Positions 52,085-61,436 of a DNA stretch of 64,000 bases are shown here, piece after piece. Numbering within the stretch: the first letter of the stretch is position 1; every line of letters begins with the position of its first letter. Location: positions 1-64,000 of the forward strand of contig JAAELQ010000067.1 of assembly GCA_024226515.1 (NCBI GenBank), written 5' to 3'. The notes beneath the pieces are model-generated. The model ran no database searches. It worked only from the letters and a program-made list of their open reading frames with translations, and was not told the origin of the DNA. Both the position numbers and the translations under genes were made by a program. Source of the DNA: a bacterium (lineage in GTDB: Bacteria > Acidobacteriota > Polarisedimenticolia > Polarisedimenticolales > Polarisedimenticolaceae).

Positions 52085-53351
52085 GCCTGGAAGACAACTG
52101 CGCCTCGAAGACGACGAGCGCGCCCAGCGCCGTCATCGTTGCCGCGGCAATCCGCAAGACGTCCAGCACGCCGGCGCCGATGTCCGAGACGCCGATCGGG
52201 GCGAGCAGAACGGGAGTCAACAGCAGGCTGCCGGCAACGATCAGCCGCGTCCGGGCCTGACGGGGGCCGTACGCGGCCGCCGCGAACAATGCGACGGCCC
52301 AGACCAGTAACAGCAGACTGCCCCAGCCGATTCCATGACGCAGGATGGCGGGCGGATCCTTGGTCAGCTCGGGCATCACATGCCGGACCTTCCAGTTGTC
52401 CATGCCGACGAGAGTGGCCGTGAGCATCTCGTCCGCCCCGAACACTCCGGTCAGCGCGGTCAGGCCGCCCCAGAGCAGTCGATCCGCCGATCTCGAACGC
52501 AGTGCGACGAACCCGAACAGGAGCGTTGCCGCCCCCAACAGCGCCGCCACCAGCCAGGCCGAGGGGTCACCCCACTTCTTGACCAGCTCGTCTTGCCAGT
52601 CGGATCCCCCGCCGAGCACCACGAGCGCGAACGTCATCGCAACCGCGATCGCGACAACGTCCCGCAGAACGCGCGGCCGCGACGCTTCAATGCGAGTCGC
52701 CGCGCGCTCGAACGCGGCCTGGCGAAATGCGAGCACGAAACTCGCCCCCGCCAGCAGCTTGAACGACTCTTCCGTCTCGGTCTTGATGGACGAGTGTTCG
52801 AACGACATGTCGATGTAGTTGTGAATCGCGAAGAACACGAACCCCAGGCCGAGAAACTCCCGAAACCCACGAACGCGGAGGATCGTCGGAAGAACGACGG
52901 CTGCAAGGGCGACAGCGACGAGGAAGTAGAGCGCCACGGTCAGATCGTTCCAGCTCTTGATCCACGTCGGATCGCCGAGCCAGGGCTCGAGCCAGTCGGA
53001 GTCGAGCCGCTCGTGAAACTGGAACCGCTCGTCGAGCGCGATCGTGGCGAGCCCGACTGCGCAAGCGCCCCACACGATCCGCTCGCGAAACGGCGCGCCG
53101 CGGTCGATGAACCAGACGCACCACGCCAGCAAGGCGCTCGTCATCAAAAAGGTCGACGAGATCCAGTCGACCGGACTGCCCTCGGTGAAGTAATGATGCG
53201 GTCTTTCGGACGGACCGATCCAGACCAGATACGAGATGAAGATCGCGACGAACCCGTACAGGGCCAGCGCCGCGAGCGCCAGGCCGTTCGTGCGGGGGCT
53301 GCCGAGTCCGCCGCTCAACGAGCTACGGCGGCTCGACGAGGTGATTTTCAC
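52059..53351 (-). CDS. Conserved polytopic membrane protein, duplicated family (copy B)
   Basis: The 430-residue GTG-started protein (GGAGA six bases upstream) is a close paralogue of the protein at 8765-10006. RPHHYFxEGSPVDWxSSTFLxTSALLAW, LDERFQFHERLDSDWLEP and PTILRVRGFRE are shared almost unchanged. It also has the second-half motif GADEMLTATLVGM, where copy A has LDEMFTACHVSL, so the His of the internal repeat is replaced. It has a longer N-terminus and C-terminus. About ten hydrophobic segments. No known family is recognised. It lies convergent to the ThDP gene. Confidence 0.8.
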   Translation of the reverse strand: MKITSSSRRSSLSGGLGSPRTNGLALAALALYGFVAIFISYLVWIGPSERPHHYFTEGSPVDWISSTFLMTSALLAWCVWFIDRGAPFRERIVWGACAVGLATIALDERFQFHERLDSDWLEPWLGDPTWIKSWNDLTVALYFLVAVALAAVVLPTILRVRGFREFLGLGFVFFAIHNYIDMSFEHSSIKTETEESFKLLAGASFVLAFRQAAFERAATRIEASRPRVLRDVVAIAVAMTFALVVLGGGSDWQDELVKKWGDPSAWLVAALLGAATLLFGFVALRSRSADRLLWGGLTALTGVFGADEMLTATLVGMDNWKVRHVMPELTKDPPAILRHGIGWGSLLLLVWAVALFAAAAYGPRQARTRLIVAGSLLLTPVLLAPIGVSDIGAGVLDVLRIAAATMTALGALVVFEAQLSSRPKVGTSAR

Positions 53352-53597
53352 AGGTTCTCCGGGGTGTGTTTCTCGGCGCGAGTAGGTTCGCTAGCCTCAT
53401 TATTCTTCGATCACGATCGACTCGCAACGAGGGTCCTCCCCGCCCTGAGCGGGAGTAAGCCGCAGATCTTCCGTTGCAAATCGACAACGGGCGGGAGGCG
53501 AACCTTCTCTTGACATGGCCGAGAGGATCGTGCTTTCGTTCGTGCCAGAAACCGCACTGCGTCGGGGGAGGCAGTTGCGGCTATATCGGGAGGGGCC

Positions 53598-56500
53598 ATG
53601 TCGCGTCGCTTTGTCGTGTGCACCGTGCTGGTGTGCTGCATCGGTTTTTTTCTGTGCGTGATCCCCTCCCTGGCCGACGAGCCGGCCGTCGATCTTGCGT
53701 CGGGTGACGAGATCGAGCGTCCGCTGTACGCGCGCGACACGTACGTGTGGCCGTTCGACCGCGGTCCGCACTACGGCTCGGGCGACAGGCTCGCACGACG
53801 CCGACCCGGAGTCGTGAACACCGGCGTCGGATCGTTCGACCTGAAGCGCGGTACGCCCTCGTTTCCGATCGAGCTGAGCGACTTCTCGACGCTCGACGGC
53901 GTGACGCCGAAGTACTTCTTCGTCATGCTCGACCCTGCGCAGATCGACGCCGCGGTCCTGGACGAGATCCGCGCAGCCTTGACGGGGGCCGGCGGAGCGC
54001 TCGGCGCACCCGCGCCGTACTCGGGCTATCTGGCCCGGCTGAACCGCGCCGCGTTCGAGCTGTTGCAAGCCCGAGCGGACGTGCTGGCCGTGGAGCGCTA
54101 CCACCCCGCCTACAAGCTGTCGCCGCTGATCGGACGGACGCCGCTGTACGACCGCCAGGCCGCGAGCTCGGATGTCTACGAGCTCGAGCTGCGACTGTTC
54201 GATGGGGAGAGCGCCGCCGACGTCGAACGGCTCCTTACCGGGCTCCAGGTCGAGGTTCGAGCAGTATCTCCGGACACGATCCGCGTGCGCGCGCATCGCT
54301 CGCGGCTGCCCGACCTCGCAAAGCTCGAACCCGTGCGTCAAATCTCCGAGCACGTTCCGGTCCATCCGCTGGGCGACGAGAGCTCCGCCACGATCCAGAC
54401 CGGGATGTTCATGTCCGGCGCAACGCCGTATCGCAACGCCGGGGTCGACGGCGGCGGATCCGGAATCGCCCCGGTGCAGAAGCTGATGATCATCGACAAC
54501 GGGATCCAGCTCGACGCGGGGGACCTGTCCGACACGCGGACGTCGGCGGGGACGCCGAGCCCGAGCCATCGCAAGGTCTGCGCGTACGAGACCACCGCCC
54601 AGTTCGGCGGCAACGGCGACCTGCTGGGTTGTGACTCCTCGATCCACGGCGGGTACACGCACGGTCACATGGTTGCGTCGATCGCGCTGGGGCATGCCGG
54701 CGACACCGGCGGCGCATATGGCGGAGCCTGGCCCCCGATCGGGAACCGACGAGCGGACGGTGTGGCTCCCGGGGCACAACTCGTGGCGTACGACGCCTAC
54801 GACAACGGCTCCACCAGTGCCAGTTGCATCGACCCTCTGCAGAACGGTCTCTCGCCCGGCGACCTCTACGCAGGGTTCCCGGGCAGCGGTGCCCTGGGGA
54901 AGGCGTACTCGATCTCGGGCGCGCGCACGTTCAATCTCTCCTGGGGAGCACCGGTCAACGCCTACACCGCAAACTCGTTCGACATCGATCGGTTCCTGGA
55001 CGACCACGACGACGCGATGCTGTTCTGCGCCGTCGGCAACTCCGCGAGTCTCGGCGCCGGCTCGGTGAGCACGCCGGCGACGGCGAAGAACTCGATCAGC
55101 GTCGGGGCATCGTTCACCAACAGTCCGGTCGGTGTAATGGGCCACGAGCGTCGCTGGCCGCACACGAGTCTGGGTCCCGCCACGGCGTCGGGCAGGGTCG
55201 CGCCGCTGCTGATGGCTCCCGGCGCCGATCGCGCAGGCCCGGGCTCGGAGGAATCGCTCTCGTGCGTGACGCCCTCGGATGCGCAGAACGATCCCGTCAG
55301 CTGCAGCGCGCTGGCCCAGGACAAGTCCGGGTCGAGCTTCGCCGCCGCCGCGGCTTCCGGCGCGGCGATGGTCGTTCGCGACTACTTCGCGCAGGGGTTC
55401 TACCCGGACGGAACGAGCAGCAACGCCGGCAACGCCGCGGACATCGTGCCCAACATCTCGGGCGCGCTGAACAAGGCCCTGCTGGTCGCCTCGGCCGACT
55501 TCATGAACGACCCGCAGAACAAGACGCAGCCCGGGGCCAATCTGACGCAAGCGTATCGGTTCAATCACGAACAGGGCTACGGCAGGATTCAACTCTCGCA
55601 CGTGCTGCCGCTGAAGAGCTGGAGCTGGTCTCCCGCGGGGCTGATCGTCCATGACGCCGGCATCGCCGGCGGCGTGTCGGATCTGCCGGGACTGAGCGCG
55701 GGGCTGAACGCCCTCACCGGACAGGTGGATACCACGTTCTTCGAGGTCTGCGATCCGACCCAGGAGCTGCGAGTGGCGCTGAGCTGGGTCGAACAGGACA
55801 ACGATTTTCTGATCAACGATCTGGACCTGGAGTTGGTCTCTCCTTCCGGCCTGGTCTATCAGGGAAACTACTTCACCGAGGACGAGAACCGCGACACGAT
55901 CTTCAATCCGTTCAACGAAGACTGCGGAGGTACGGGGTCGCCCTTCCCCAATGGCGTTCTGGACGAGTCCCAGTGGTCGCTGGTGACCTGCACCAAGCCC
56001 AACGGGCAGCAGCCGGGTCGCGACTCGACGAACACGACCGAGGCGATCTTCCTGTCGCCGGATCCGGACTTCGACCCGAACACATCGAACTCGCAGATCG
56101 AGCAGGGCACCTGGATGCTGCGCGTGACGGCCCAGCCGGGAGGCTCGACTGCCTCGCAGAAGTACGCGGTCGCGGTCGCAGGCGGTGCCTGCATCAACTC
56201 CAACATCGTGATCAGCTCGGAATATCTCTCCTGCAACGACGACTTCGAGATCACCGTGACGGAGTTCCCGACCGGCCCGGACCCCGGCCCGTGGTCGACG
56301 GCGCAGATCTCGGGACGGGTCAAGATCGAGGTGATCGACCCGGCGTTTCCGATTCCACCCAAGGACGTGGAGGATTCCTTCACCTTCGTCGTGGACGGGA
56401 TCAATCGCTGGGTGACGCAACCGAAACTGTCGCTGGTCGAGAACGCGACTCCTACCAGCGGCAATACGATCATCGAGGTTCAGCACGGGTGGATCGTGCG

Positions 56501-59500
56501 CGCGGTCTACACCGATCCCACGGGCGGAGGGATCTTCATCGACACCAACGCGACCGCGGAGGTCCACTGTCGCCCACAGCTCGAGTACGGCGATCTCAAG
56601 ATTCCGCAGTTCGGACTCGATCGGCACTGGCAGATCATCGGCGGGTGCGAGCGCGATCCGCTGGGTGGCGTGACGCACGGCTTCCCCGACCGCTACATCG
56701 ACGCCGGAGAGAAAGTCATCTTCCGTACGCAGTTCCGCAACGCCGACGTCGATCTGACCGACGTCCGGATCGGACTGCGCGCCGTGATTCCCGATGCGAA
56801 CAGTGAGCTGGGTTGTCTGCCCGACACGGCCTGTGACTACGAACGGCTGACGAACCTCCCCTCTCCGCACCTGACGGTGCTGACCAGCCCCGTCAACTAC
56901 GGACCGGTTCCCTCCGGAGCGATCGTCGACGTCGGGTTCGCCGTGCAGGCGGCAGCGCTCATTCCGGGGACACCCGAGGTGGAGCTGGTCGTCGAGGTCA
57001 CCGCCAACGCCTCGGGCAAGACGGTCAAGGCGATTCTGCCCTCGAGACACACGTGCGACGTCGACGAGTTCACCTGCTTCTACTCCACGGACTATCCGAC
57101 CGGGGGCACCGAGATCCGGGACTACGACAGCGACGGCACGACCGTCGGCGACGATCCGAACCCGCAGACCTGGCTCTACGAGACGACTGTGTATTGCGAC
57201 GCGACGGCCACCGGGAAGAACTTCGGATTGCAGTCGCCGTGGAACTTCGACAGCGGACCTCAGGGGTTCACCAGCGGAATCGGGGCCATCACCGACGAGG
57301 CGACGATCTTCGACACGATCGCCCAGTGGGGCGAGGACAAGAACTTCAACAACCTCCTCGATCCGACGGAGGACCGCGACCCCGTCAACGGTGTGCTGGA
57401 TCAGAGCTGGTCCACCGACGGCGGGTGCGGCTGGCAGACCGCGGCCGGCCCGACCGGCGGGGCCTGGCACACCGGCCGAATCGGCACCACCGCGCCGGCG
57501 AGCTGCCTGGTCCAGGGCAACTCGCCGGGACAGTGTCAGGCCTACGAGACGATCTCCGGCTCCGGCGGTGGGCGACGCTGGCTCGACTTGCTGATCACGC
57601 CACCGATCGAGAAGGTCAGCTCGACCGCCGAGGTCGAGATCGTCAACTTCGCGTGGAACATGTCCGTCGATCTCGGCGACGAGCACGCCGTGCTGACCTG
57701 GGAGGTAGACAACCGGCTCGGCACGCCCGGCGGCGTCGACCTGATCGCCGACGATGATTTTCTGGGTTCGGTCGCAGGCCCGCTGGGGTCGGTCAGCGGC
57801 GGGAACTACCTGCCGTTCGGCGGCTATCCGCTGTTCGCTCCTCTGGACGCATCCGGCCAATCGACGAACCTGACCCGGGTCGGCGACAACGCCTGCTTCT
57901 TCGAAGGGCCGGGGCAACCTTTGTTCGCCCCGTTGGAGCTCGTCGAGCCGATCGACGGCACGGGACTGCAGACTCCGAGCGGCCCGATCCGCAACATGGA
58001 CATCACCAAGGCCGGCGGCCCGGATCTGCACGACGTTCTGCTCGAGGATCTGATCGGCGAGTCCGGAGATACGTTCCAGGCCGCGCTCGGACTGCTGGTG
58101 AAGGAGAAGGACCTCCCCACGCTTCCGGATCCGGTATCGAGTCTGGGCGCCACGATCGACGACGTCGTCGTCGAATGGCGCGAGTACGAGCTGGTCGACG
58201 ATCAGACCAGCTGCAACTGTGCCTGCGCGACCGTGCACGTCGACACCTCGACGATCTTCGCTCCCGCGGCGCTGTTGAGCATCACGGTGATCGAGGATAC
58301 GCCGACGTTCCCCACGGACTGCAACGACAATCAGGTCGTGGACGGTGCGGACAGCGACAACTGTGACGCCGATCCGTTCCAGGACATCGTCGCGCGCGTG
58401 TACTCGGACGGCGAGCCCGACGGAGAACCTGTCCTGCTGAACCGCACGACAGCCGGCAGCCCCCTTTTCCGCGGGGCGATTCCTGTCTCCACGCGCCAGG
58501 ACGTGGACGGAACGCTGTTCGTCGACCTCGACGGCAACCGCGGCGGAGACATCCGCATCGTCTACGAGGACCAGGACGACGGCTCGGGCAACCCCTGCCC
58601 GAACACGGTCGACCCGGGCTGGCACGGCTTCATCGAGGCATCGGCCGAGCTGATCGCGCCCAGCAACCGACTGCTCGTCGTCGACACGCGCGTCGTCGAC
58701 GTCAACGGCGATGTCGATTCGTACGCCGACCAGAGAGAGACGGCCGACCTGTACGTGACAGTCCGCAACAAGTCCGGCTTCGCGCTGAACAACGTCGTGG
58801 CCCGACTCACGCGGCGCAACGACAACATCGCCTGCGTGACTCAGGGTCTCGTCTCCATCGGCAACATGGCCGATGGCGAGATCGTCGAGACGCCCACGCC
58901 GTTCACCTTCATCGTGGATGAAGTCGCCCGCACCGACGTCCACGATCTGCTCACCGGCGACTTCAGCATCACGTTCAGCTCGGACCAGACCGAGTGGACC
59001 GCCGAGGCGCAGCAGTTCGAGCTCGATCTCGATCTCGACGTGGCCGGGGGCTCGGGCCCCGCCAACTTCATCGAGGAGTTCGAGGCGCCGGGCCTGGCCG
59101 GATTCTCTCCGATGAGCCTCGACACCGGCCTGGCGACCAATGCCCTTTCGAACGGGCTCCGCTGTCAGTACAACGACCCCGCCCTGATGGGCAGCAACAG
59201 CTTCGGCGATGCGTTCTGCTATCTCGGCTTTGCGAACCCCGCCGACAACGGCTTCGACTGGCATCGTCACGACACCACGCAGTTCGACGGGGGGCGTGCG
59301 TCCCAGGGCGTGGGTTCGCTGCATTTCGGCGTACACCTGGCCCCCGGAGACGACACGACGCGCCTGAGCCAGCTCGACGCAGTGCAGCTGACGGATCCCG
59401 TGAACCTCGGCTGGAACGCCACCGATCCCGAGCTGTCGTTCAAGCAGCAGATCTCGCTGGTGGACAGTCGGGCGATGCCGATTCCCGGCGGCGAGACGCT

Positions 59501-60734
59501 CGATCGAGCCGTCGTGCAGGTTCAACGCGCCGACGCCGCGGGCGACCCGGTCGGAGACTGGGAGACGATTCGTCCGTTCTACAACGCTTACGACTCGCAG
59601 CCGACCGACGAGTCCGCGCAGTGTGCCTTCGATCCGGTCGACGACGGCAACGACGAGGACAACTTCTTCAGCACGAGAGAACACCATCGCCGCCTCGGTC
59701 CCTCGTCGACCTGTTACAGCGAGCCCGTATTCGCCCACCAGGGCGACGCATCCAACGACCCGTTCGACCCGACCGCGATCGGCCGCGCCTGCGACGGACC
59801 GGGCATCGCCGGCAGCATCGGCCCCGGCACGTGGGTCGAGACCCGGTTCAGCCTCGGCCGCTACCGCGGCTCGCGGATCCGGATCCGTTTTCTCGTATCG
59901 ACCAGCAAGTTCGCCGACCTGGTGACCTACCGCGATCTCGGCTTCCCTTCGACGGAGCGGGCCGACGACGGCTGGTACATCGACGACGTCCAGATCACCG
60001 ACACGCTGACCACCCCGGCGTTTCTCGCCGTGGACGTCAACAACAACGCCGCTCTCCCCACGTGCGGAGCGGCCTGCCTGTTCGTATCGCCGAGCCTCAC
60101 CGCGACTCCCGCAGCTCTCGCGGGTCCCGGCTCGACGACGCTGCTCTCGGCCGCGGGATCCAGCGCTACGTCGTGCCACGACGGAGTGCTGCAGTACCGC
60201 TTCTGGATCGACGGCGACGGCAACGGAACCCTCGACCAGTCGGACTCGATCATCCGCGACTGGCTGGACGTGGCCGAGATCGAGCCGGTGGTGCAGGCCA
60301 ACACCGACTTCGCGGTCGACGTCCGCTGCAGCTCGGATCCGAGCTGCAACAACACGAGCTTCGTATCCGTCACGGTGCCGTCGCTGTCCGGTACTCCCGG
60401 CGAGGTCGAGAACCTCGAGGTGATCGAGCGCAACCCGTCCACGGGAGAGCTGTCGATTACCTACGACGTCCCCTGCGAGGGGACCGACCACACGTTGCAC
60501 TACGGCGATCAGGCCAACGCGGCCTCGTACACCTTCAGCGGGGAGATCTGCTCCATCGGCAACAGCGGAGCGTTCGGCCCGTTCAACCTGCCGCCCGGCT
60601 CTTACTTCTTCATCGTCGTGGCCAACGACGGCGCGACGACGGAGGGCTCGTACGGCAAGGACTCCTTCGGAGTGGAGATTCCGCCGCATCCGACCTGCGG
60701 ATTCACTCAGGATCTTCCGAACCGCTGCGACTGA
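53598..60734 (+). CDS. Giant secreted subtilisin-like (S8) protease with four-Cys C-terminal module
   Basis: The ATG at 53598 follows GGGAGGGG. The 2378-residue protein has a signal peptide (about 1-28) and an inhibitor-like propeptide region (about 100-270). The triad is complete: Asp near 300 in IIDNGIQLD, His near 356 in HGHMVAS, Ser near 579 in KSGSSFAAAAAS. The surroundings are more diverged than in the subtilase at 298. A PPC-like domain (about 715-860) and at least two MAM/jelly-roll-like regions follow (about 1210-1330 and 1820-2130). CARDB-like stretches and the EGSYG four-Cys module end the protein (about 2265-2378). It should be extracellular. In the gap before it (53352-53597) TTGACA at 53510-53515 could be a -35 box. 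Confidence 0.88.
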   Translation: MSRRFVVCTVLVCCIGFFLCVIPSLADEPAVDLASGDEIERPLYARDTYVWPFDRGPHYGSGDRLARRRPGVVNTGVGSFDLKRGTPSFPIELSDFSTLDGVTPKYFFVMLDPAQIDAAVLDEIRAALTGAGGALGAPAPYSGYLARLNRAAFELLQARADVLAVERYHPAYKLSPLIGRTPLYDRQAASSDVYELELRLFDGESAADVERLLTGLQVEVRAVSPDTIRVRAHRSRLPDLAKLEPVRQISEHVPVHPLGDESSATIQTGMFMSGATPYRNAGVDGGGSGIAPVQKLMIIDNGIQLDAGDLSDTRTSAGTPSPSHRKVCAYETTAQFGGNGDLLGCDSSIHGGYTHGHMVASIALGHAGDTGGAYGGAWPPIGNRRADGVAPGAQLVAYDAYDNGSTSASCIDPLQNGLSPGDLYAGFPGSGALGKAYSISGARTFNLSWGAPVNAYTANSFDIDRFLDDHDDAMLFCAVGNSASLGAGSVSTPATAKNSISVGASFTNSPVGVMGHERRWPHTSLGPATASGRVAPLLMAPGADRAGPGSEESLSCVTPSDAQNDPVSCSALAQDKSGSSFAAAAASGAAMVVRDYFAQGFYPDGTSSNAGNAADIVPNISGALNKALLVASADFMNDPQNKTQPGANLTQAYRFNHEQGYGRIQLSHVLPLKSWSWSPAGLIVHDAGIAGGVSDLPGLSAGLNALTGQVDTTFFEVCDPTQELRVALSWVEQDNDFLINDLDLELVSPSGLVYQGNYFTEDENRDTIFNPFNEDCGGTGSPFPNGVLDESQWSLVTCTKPNGQQPGRDSTNTTEAIFLSPDPDFDPNTSNSQIEQGTWMLRVTAQPGGSTASQKYAVAVAGGACINSNIVISSEYLSCNDDFEITVTEFPTGPDPGPWSTAQISGRVKIEVIDPAFPIPPKDVEDSFTFVVDGINRWVTQPKLSLVENATPTSGNTIIEVQHGWIVRAVYTDPTGGGIFIDTNATAEVHCRPQLEYGDLKIPQFGLDRHWQIIGGCERDPLGGVTHGFPDRYIDAGEKVIFRTQFRNADVDLTDVRIGLRAVIPDANSELGCLPDTACDYERLTNLPSPHLTVLTSPVNYGPVPSGAIVDVGFAVQAAALIPGTPEVELVVEVTANASGKTVKAILPSRHTCDVDEFTCFYSTDYPTGGTEIRDYDSDGTTVGDDPNPQTWLYETTVYCDATATGKNFGLQSPWNFDSGPQGFTSGIGAITDEATIFDTIAQWGEDKNFNNLLDPTEDRDPVNGVLDQSWSTDGGCGWQTAAGPTGGAWHTGRIGTTAPASCLVQGNSPGQCQAYETISGSGGGRRWLDLLITPPIEKVSSTAEVEIVNFAWNMSVDLGDEHAVLTWEVDNRLGTPGGVDLIADDDFLGSVAGPLGSVSGGNYLPFGGYPLFAPLDASGQSTNLTRVGDNACFFEGPGQPLFAPLELVEPIDGTGLQTPSGPIRNMDITKAGGPDLHDVLLEDLIGESGDTFQAALGLLVKEKDLPTLPDPVSSLGATIDDVVVEWREYELVDDQTSCNCACATVHVDTSTIFAPAALLSITVIEDTPTFPTDCNDNQVVDGADSDNCDADPFQDIVARVYSDGEPDGEPVLLNRTTAGSPLFRGAIPVSTRQDVDGTLFVDLDGNRGGDIRIVYEDQDDGSGNPCPNTVDPGWHGFIEASAELIAPSNRLLVVDTRVVDVNGDVDSYADQRETADLYVTVRNKSGFALNNVVARLTRRNDNIACVTQGLVSIGNMADGEIVETPTPFTFIVDEVARTDVHDLLTGDFSITFSSDQTEWTAEAQQFELDLDLDVAGGSGPANFIEEFEAPGLAGFSPMSLDTGLATNALSNGLRCQYNDPALMGSNSFGDAFCYLGFANPADNGFDWHRHDTTQFDGGRASQGVGSLHFGVHLAPGDDTTRLSQLDAVQLTDPVNLGWNATDPELSFKQQISLVDSRAMPIPGGETLDRAVVQVQRADAAGDPVGDWETIRPFYNAYDSQPTDESAQCAFDPVDDGNDEDNFFSTREHHRRLGPSSTCYSEPVFAHQGDASNDPFDPTAIGRACDGPGIAGSIGPGTWVETRFSLGRYRGSRIRIRFLVSTSKFADLVTYRDLGFPSTERADDGWYIDDVQITDTLTTPAFLAVDVNNNAALPTCGAACLFVSPSLTATPAALAGPGSTTLLSAAGSSATSCHDGVLQYRFWIDGDGNGTLDQSDSIIRDWLDVAEIEPVVQANTDFAVDVRCSSDPSCNNTSFVSVTVPSLSGTPGEVENLEVIERNPSTGELSITYDVPCEGTDHTLHYGDQANAASYTFSGEICSIGNSGAFGPFNLPPGSYFFIVVANDGATTEGSYGKDSFGVEIPPHPTCGFTQDLPNRCD

Positions 60735-60747
60735 CCGTTCGGCGCAC

Positions 60748-60780
60748 GGACGGCGGCCGTCCTCCGGCTAGGTTCTTTGT
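60748..60780 (+). terminator. Candidate terminator
   Basis: GGACGG-CGG-CCGTCC forms a 6-bp stem at 60748-60762, followed by a T-rich run (TTCTTTGT at 60773-60780) shortly after the subtilase stop. A TAGGTT box at 60769-60774 overlaps it. Confidence 0.4.
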
Positions 60781-60892
60781 TTGAACCTCCGAGCCCGGGG
60801 CGTGACCATCCAACTGTTCGCGAGAAAGCGGACGCCGGTCACCCGAACGGGGCGCAATCGGCTGCGCCCGACGAGAACGGAGGGACTCTCTG

Positions 60893-61306
60893 ATGAAGAC
60901 GAAGCTGATTGCCGTGCTCTGGATCTGTGCCATCGCGTGTGTCGGACTCTCCCTGGCGGGCGACGCCGTGGTAAGCGTTACCGTCCCGACGAAGGCCGTA
61001 CCGCAGGTGATCTATCAATCGGATCCCGATGTGACCGAGCCGCGCCTGGAGATCACGGGCCAGTTCCCGGACTATGTCGTGACGCTCTACAACTTCGGCC
61101 AGCGTCTGACACTCAGGATCACGCACGCACCAATCCTGTCTCCCGTGTGGAGGTTCTCCAACAACTCTTCACGCACGCACACCGTGAACGTGAAGCAGGC
61201 GGACGGTACGACGCGCACCGAGGATATCCATCCGGGGCTGGGGTTGACGCCGCAGGAAGATGATCTCGACGGCGACGACATCGCGGTCGATTTCACACTG
61301 CACTAG
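60893..61306 (+). CDS. Small exported protein of unknown function
   Basis: The ATG at 60893 has GGAGGG nine bases upstream. The 137-residue protein has a signal peptide (about 1-22, ending SLAGDA) and then a beta-rich mature domain of about 115 residues. It has strands EPRLEITGQF, YVVTLYNFGQRLTLRI and SRTHTVNVKQADGTTRTEDI, and an acidic end (PQEDDLDGDDIAVDF). It has no Cys in the mature part. No family is recognised. It lies between the giant subtilase and the cytochrome gene. Confidence 0.7.
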   Translation: MKTKLIAVLWICAIACVGLSLAGDAVVSVTVPTKAVPQVIYQSDPDVTEPRLEITGQFPDYVVTLYNFGQRLTLRITHAPILSPVWRFSNNSSRTHTVNVKQADGTTRTEDIHPGLGLTPQEDDLDGDDIAVDFTLH

Positions 61307-61436
61307 CCTGGACGACTCACGAACCCGCGCCGTAATCCTGAACCTTTTCCTCCCCTGCCTGACCTACCAGGTACAGGACCGGAACCAAACGAGCCGACCT
61401 GAACACACCGGGGCTCGTTGAGCAAGGGAGGAGATC

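Noticed and set aside
53400..60689. Continuous minus-strand open frame of 2429 codons opposite the giant subtilase
   Set aside because: It is antisense to a gene with signal peptide, SD and catalytic motifs, lacks its own recognisable domains and is rich in Arg, Val, Gly and Ala as expected from the reverse of GC-rich codons.
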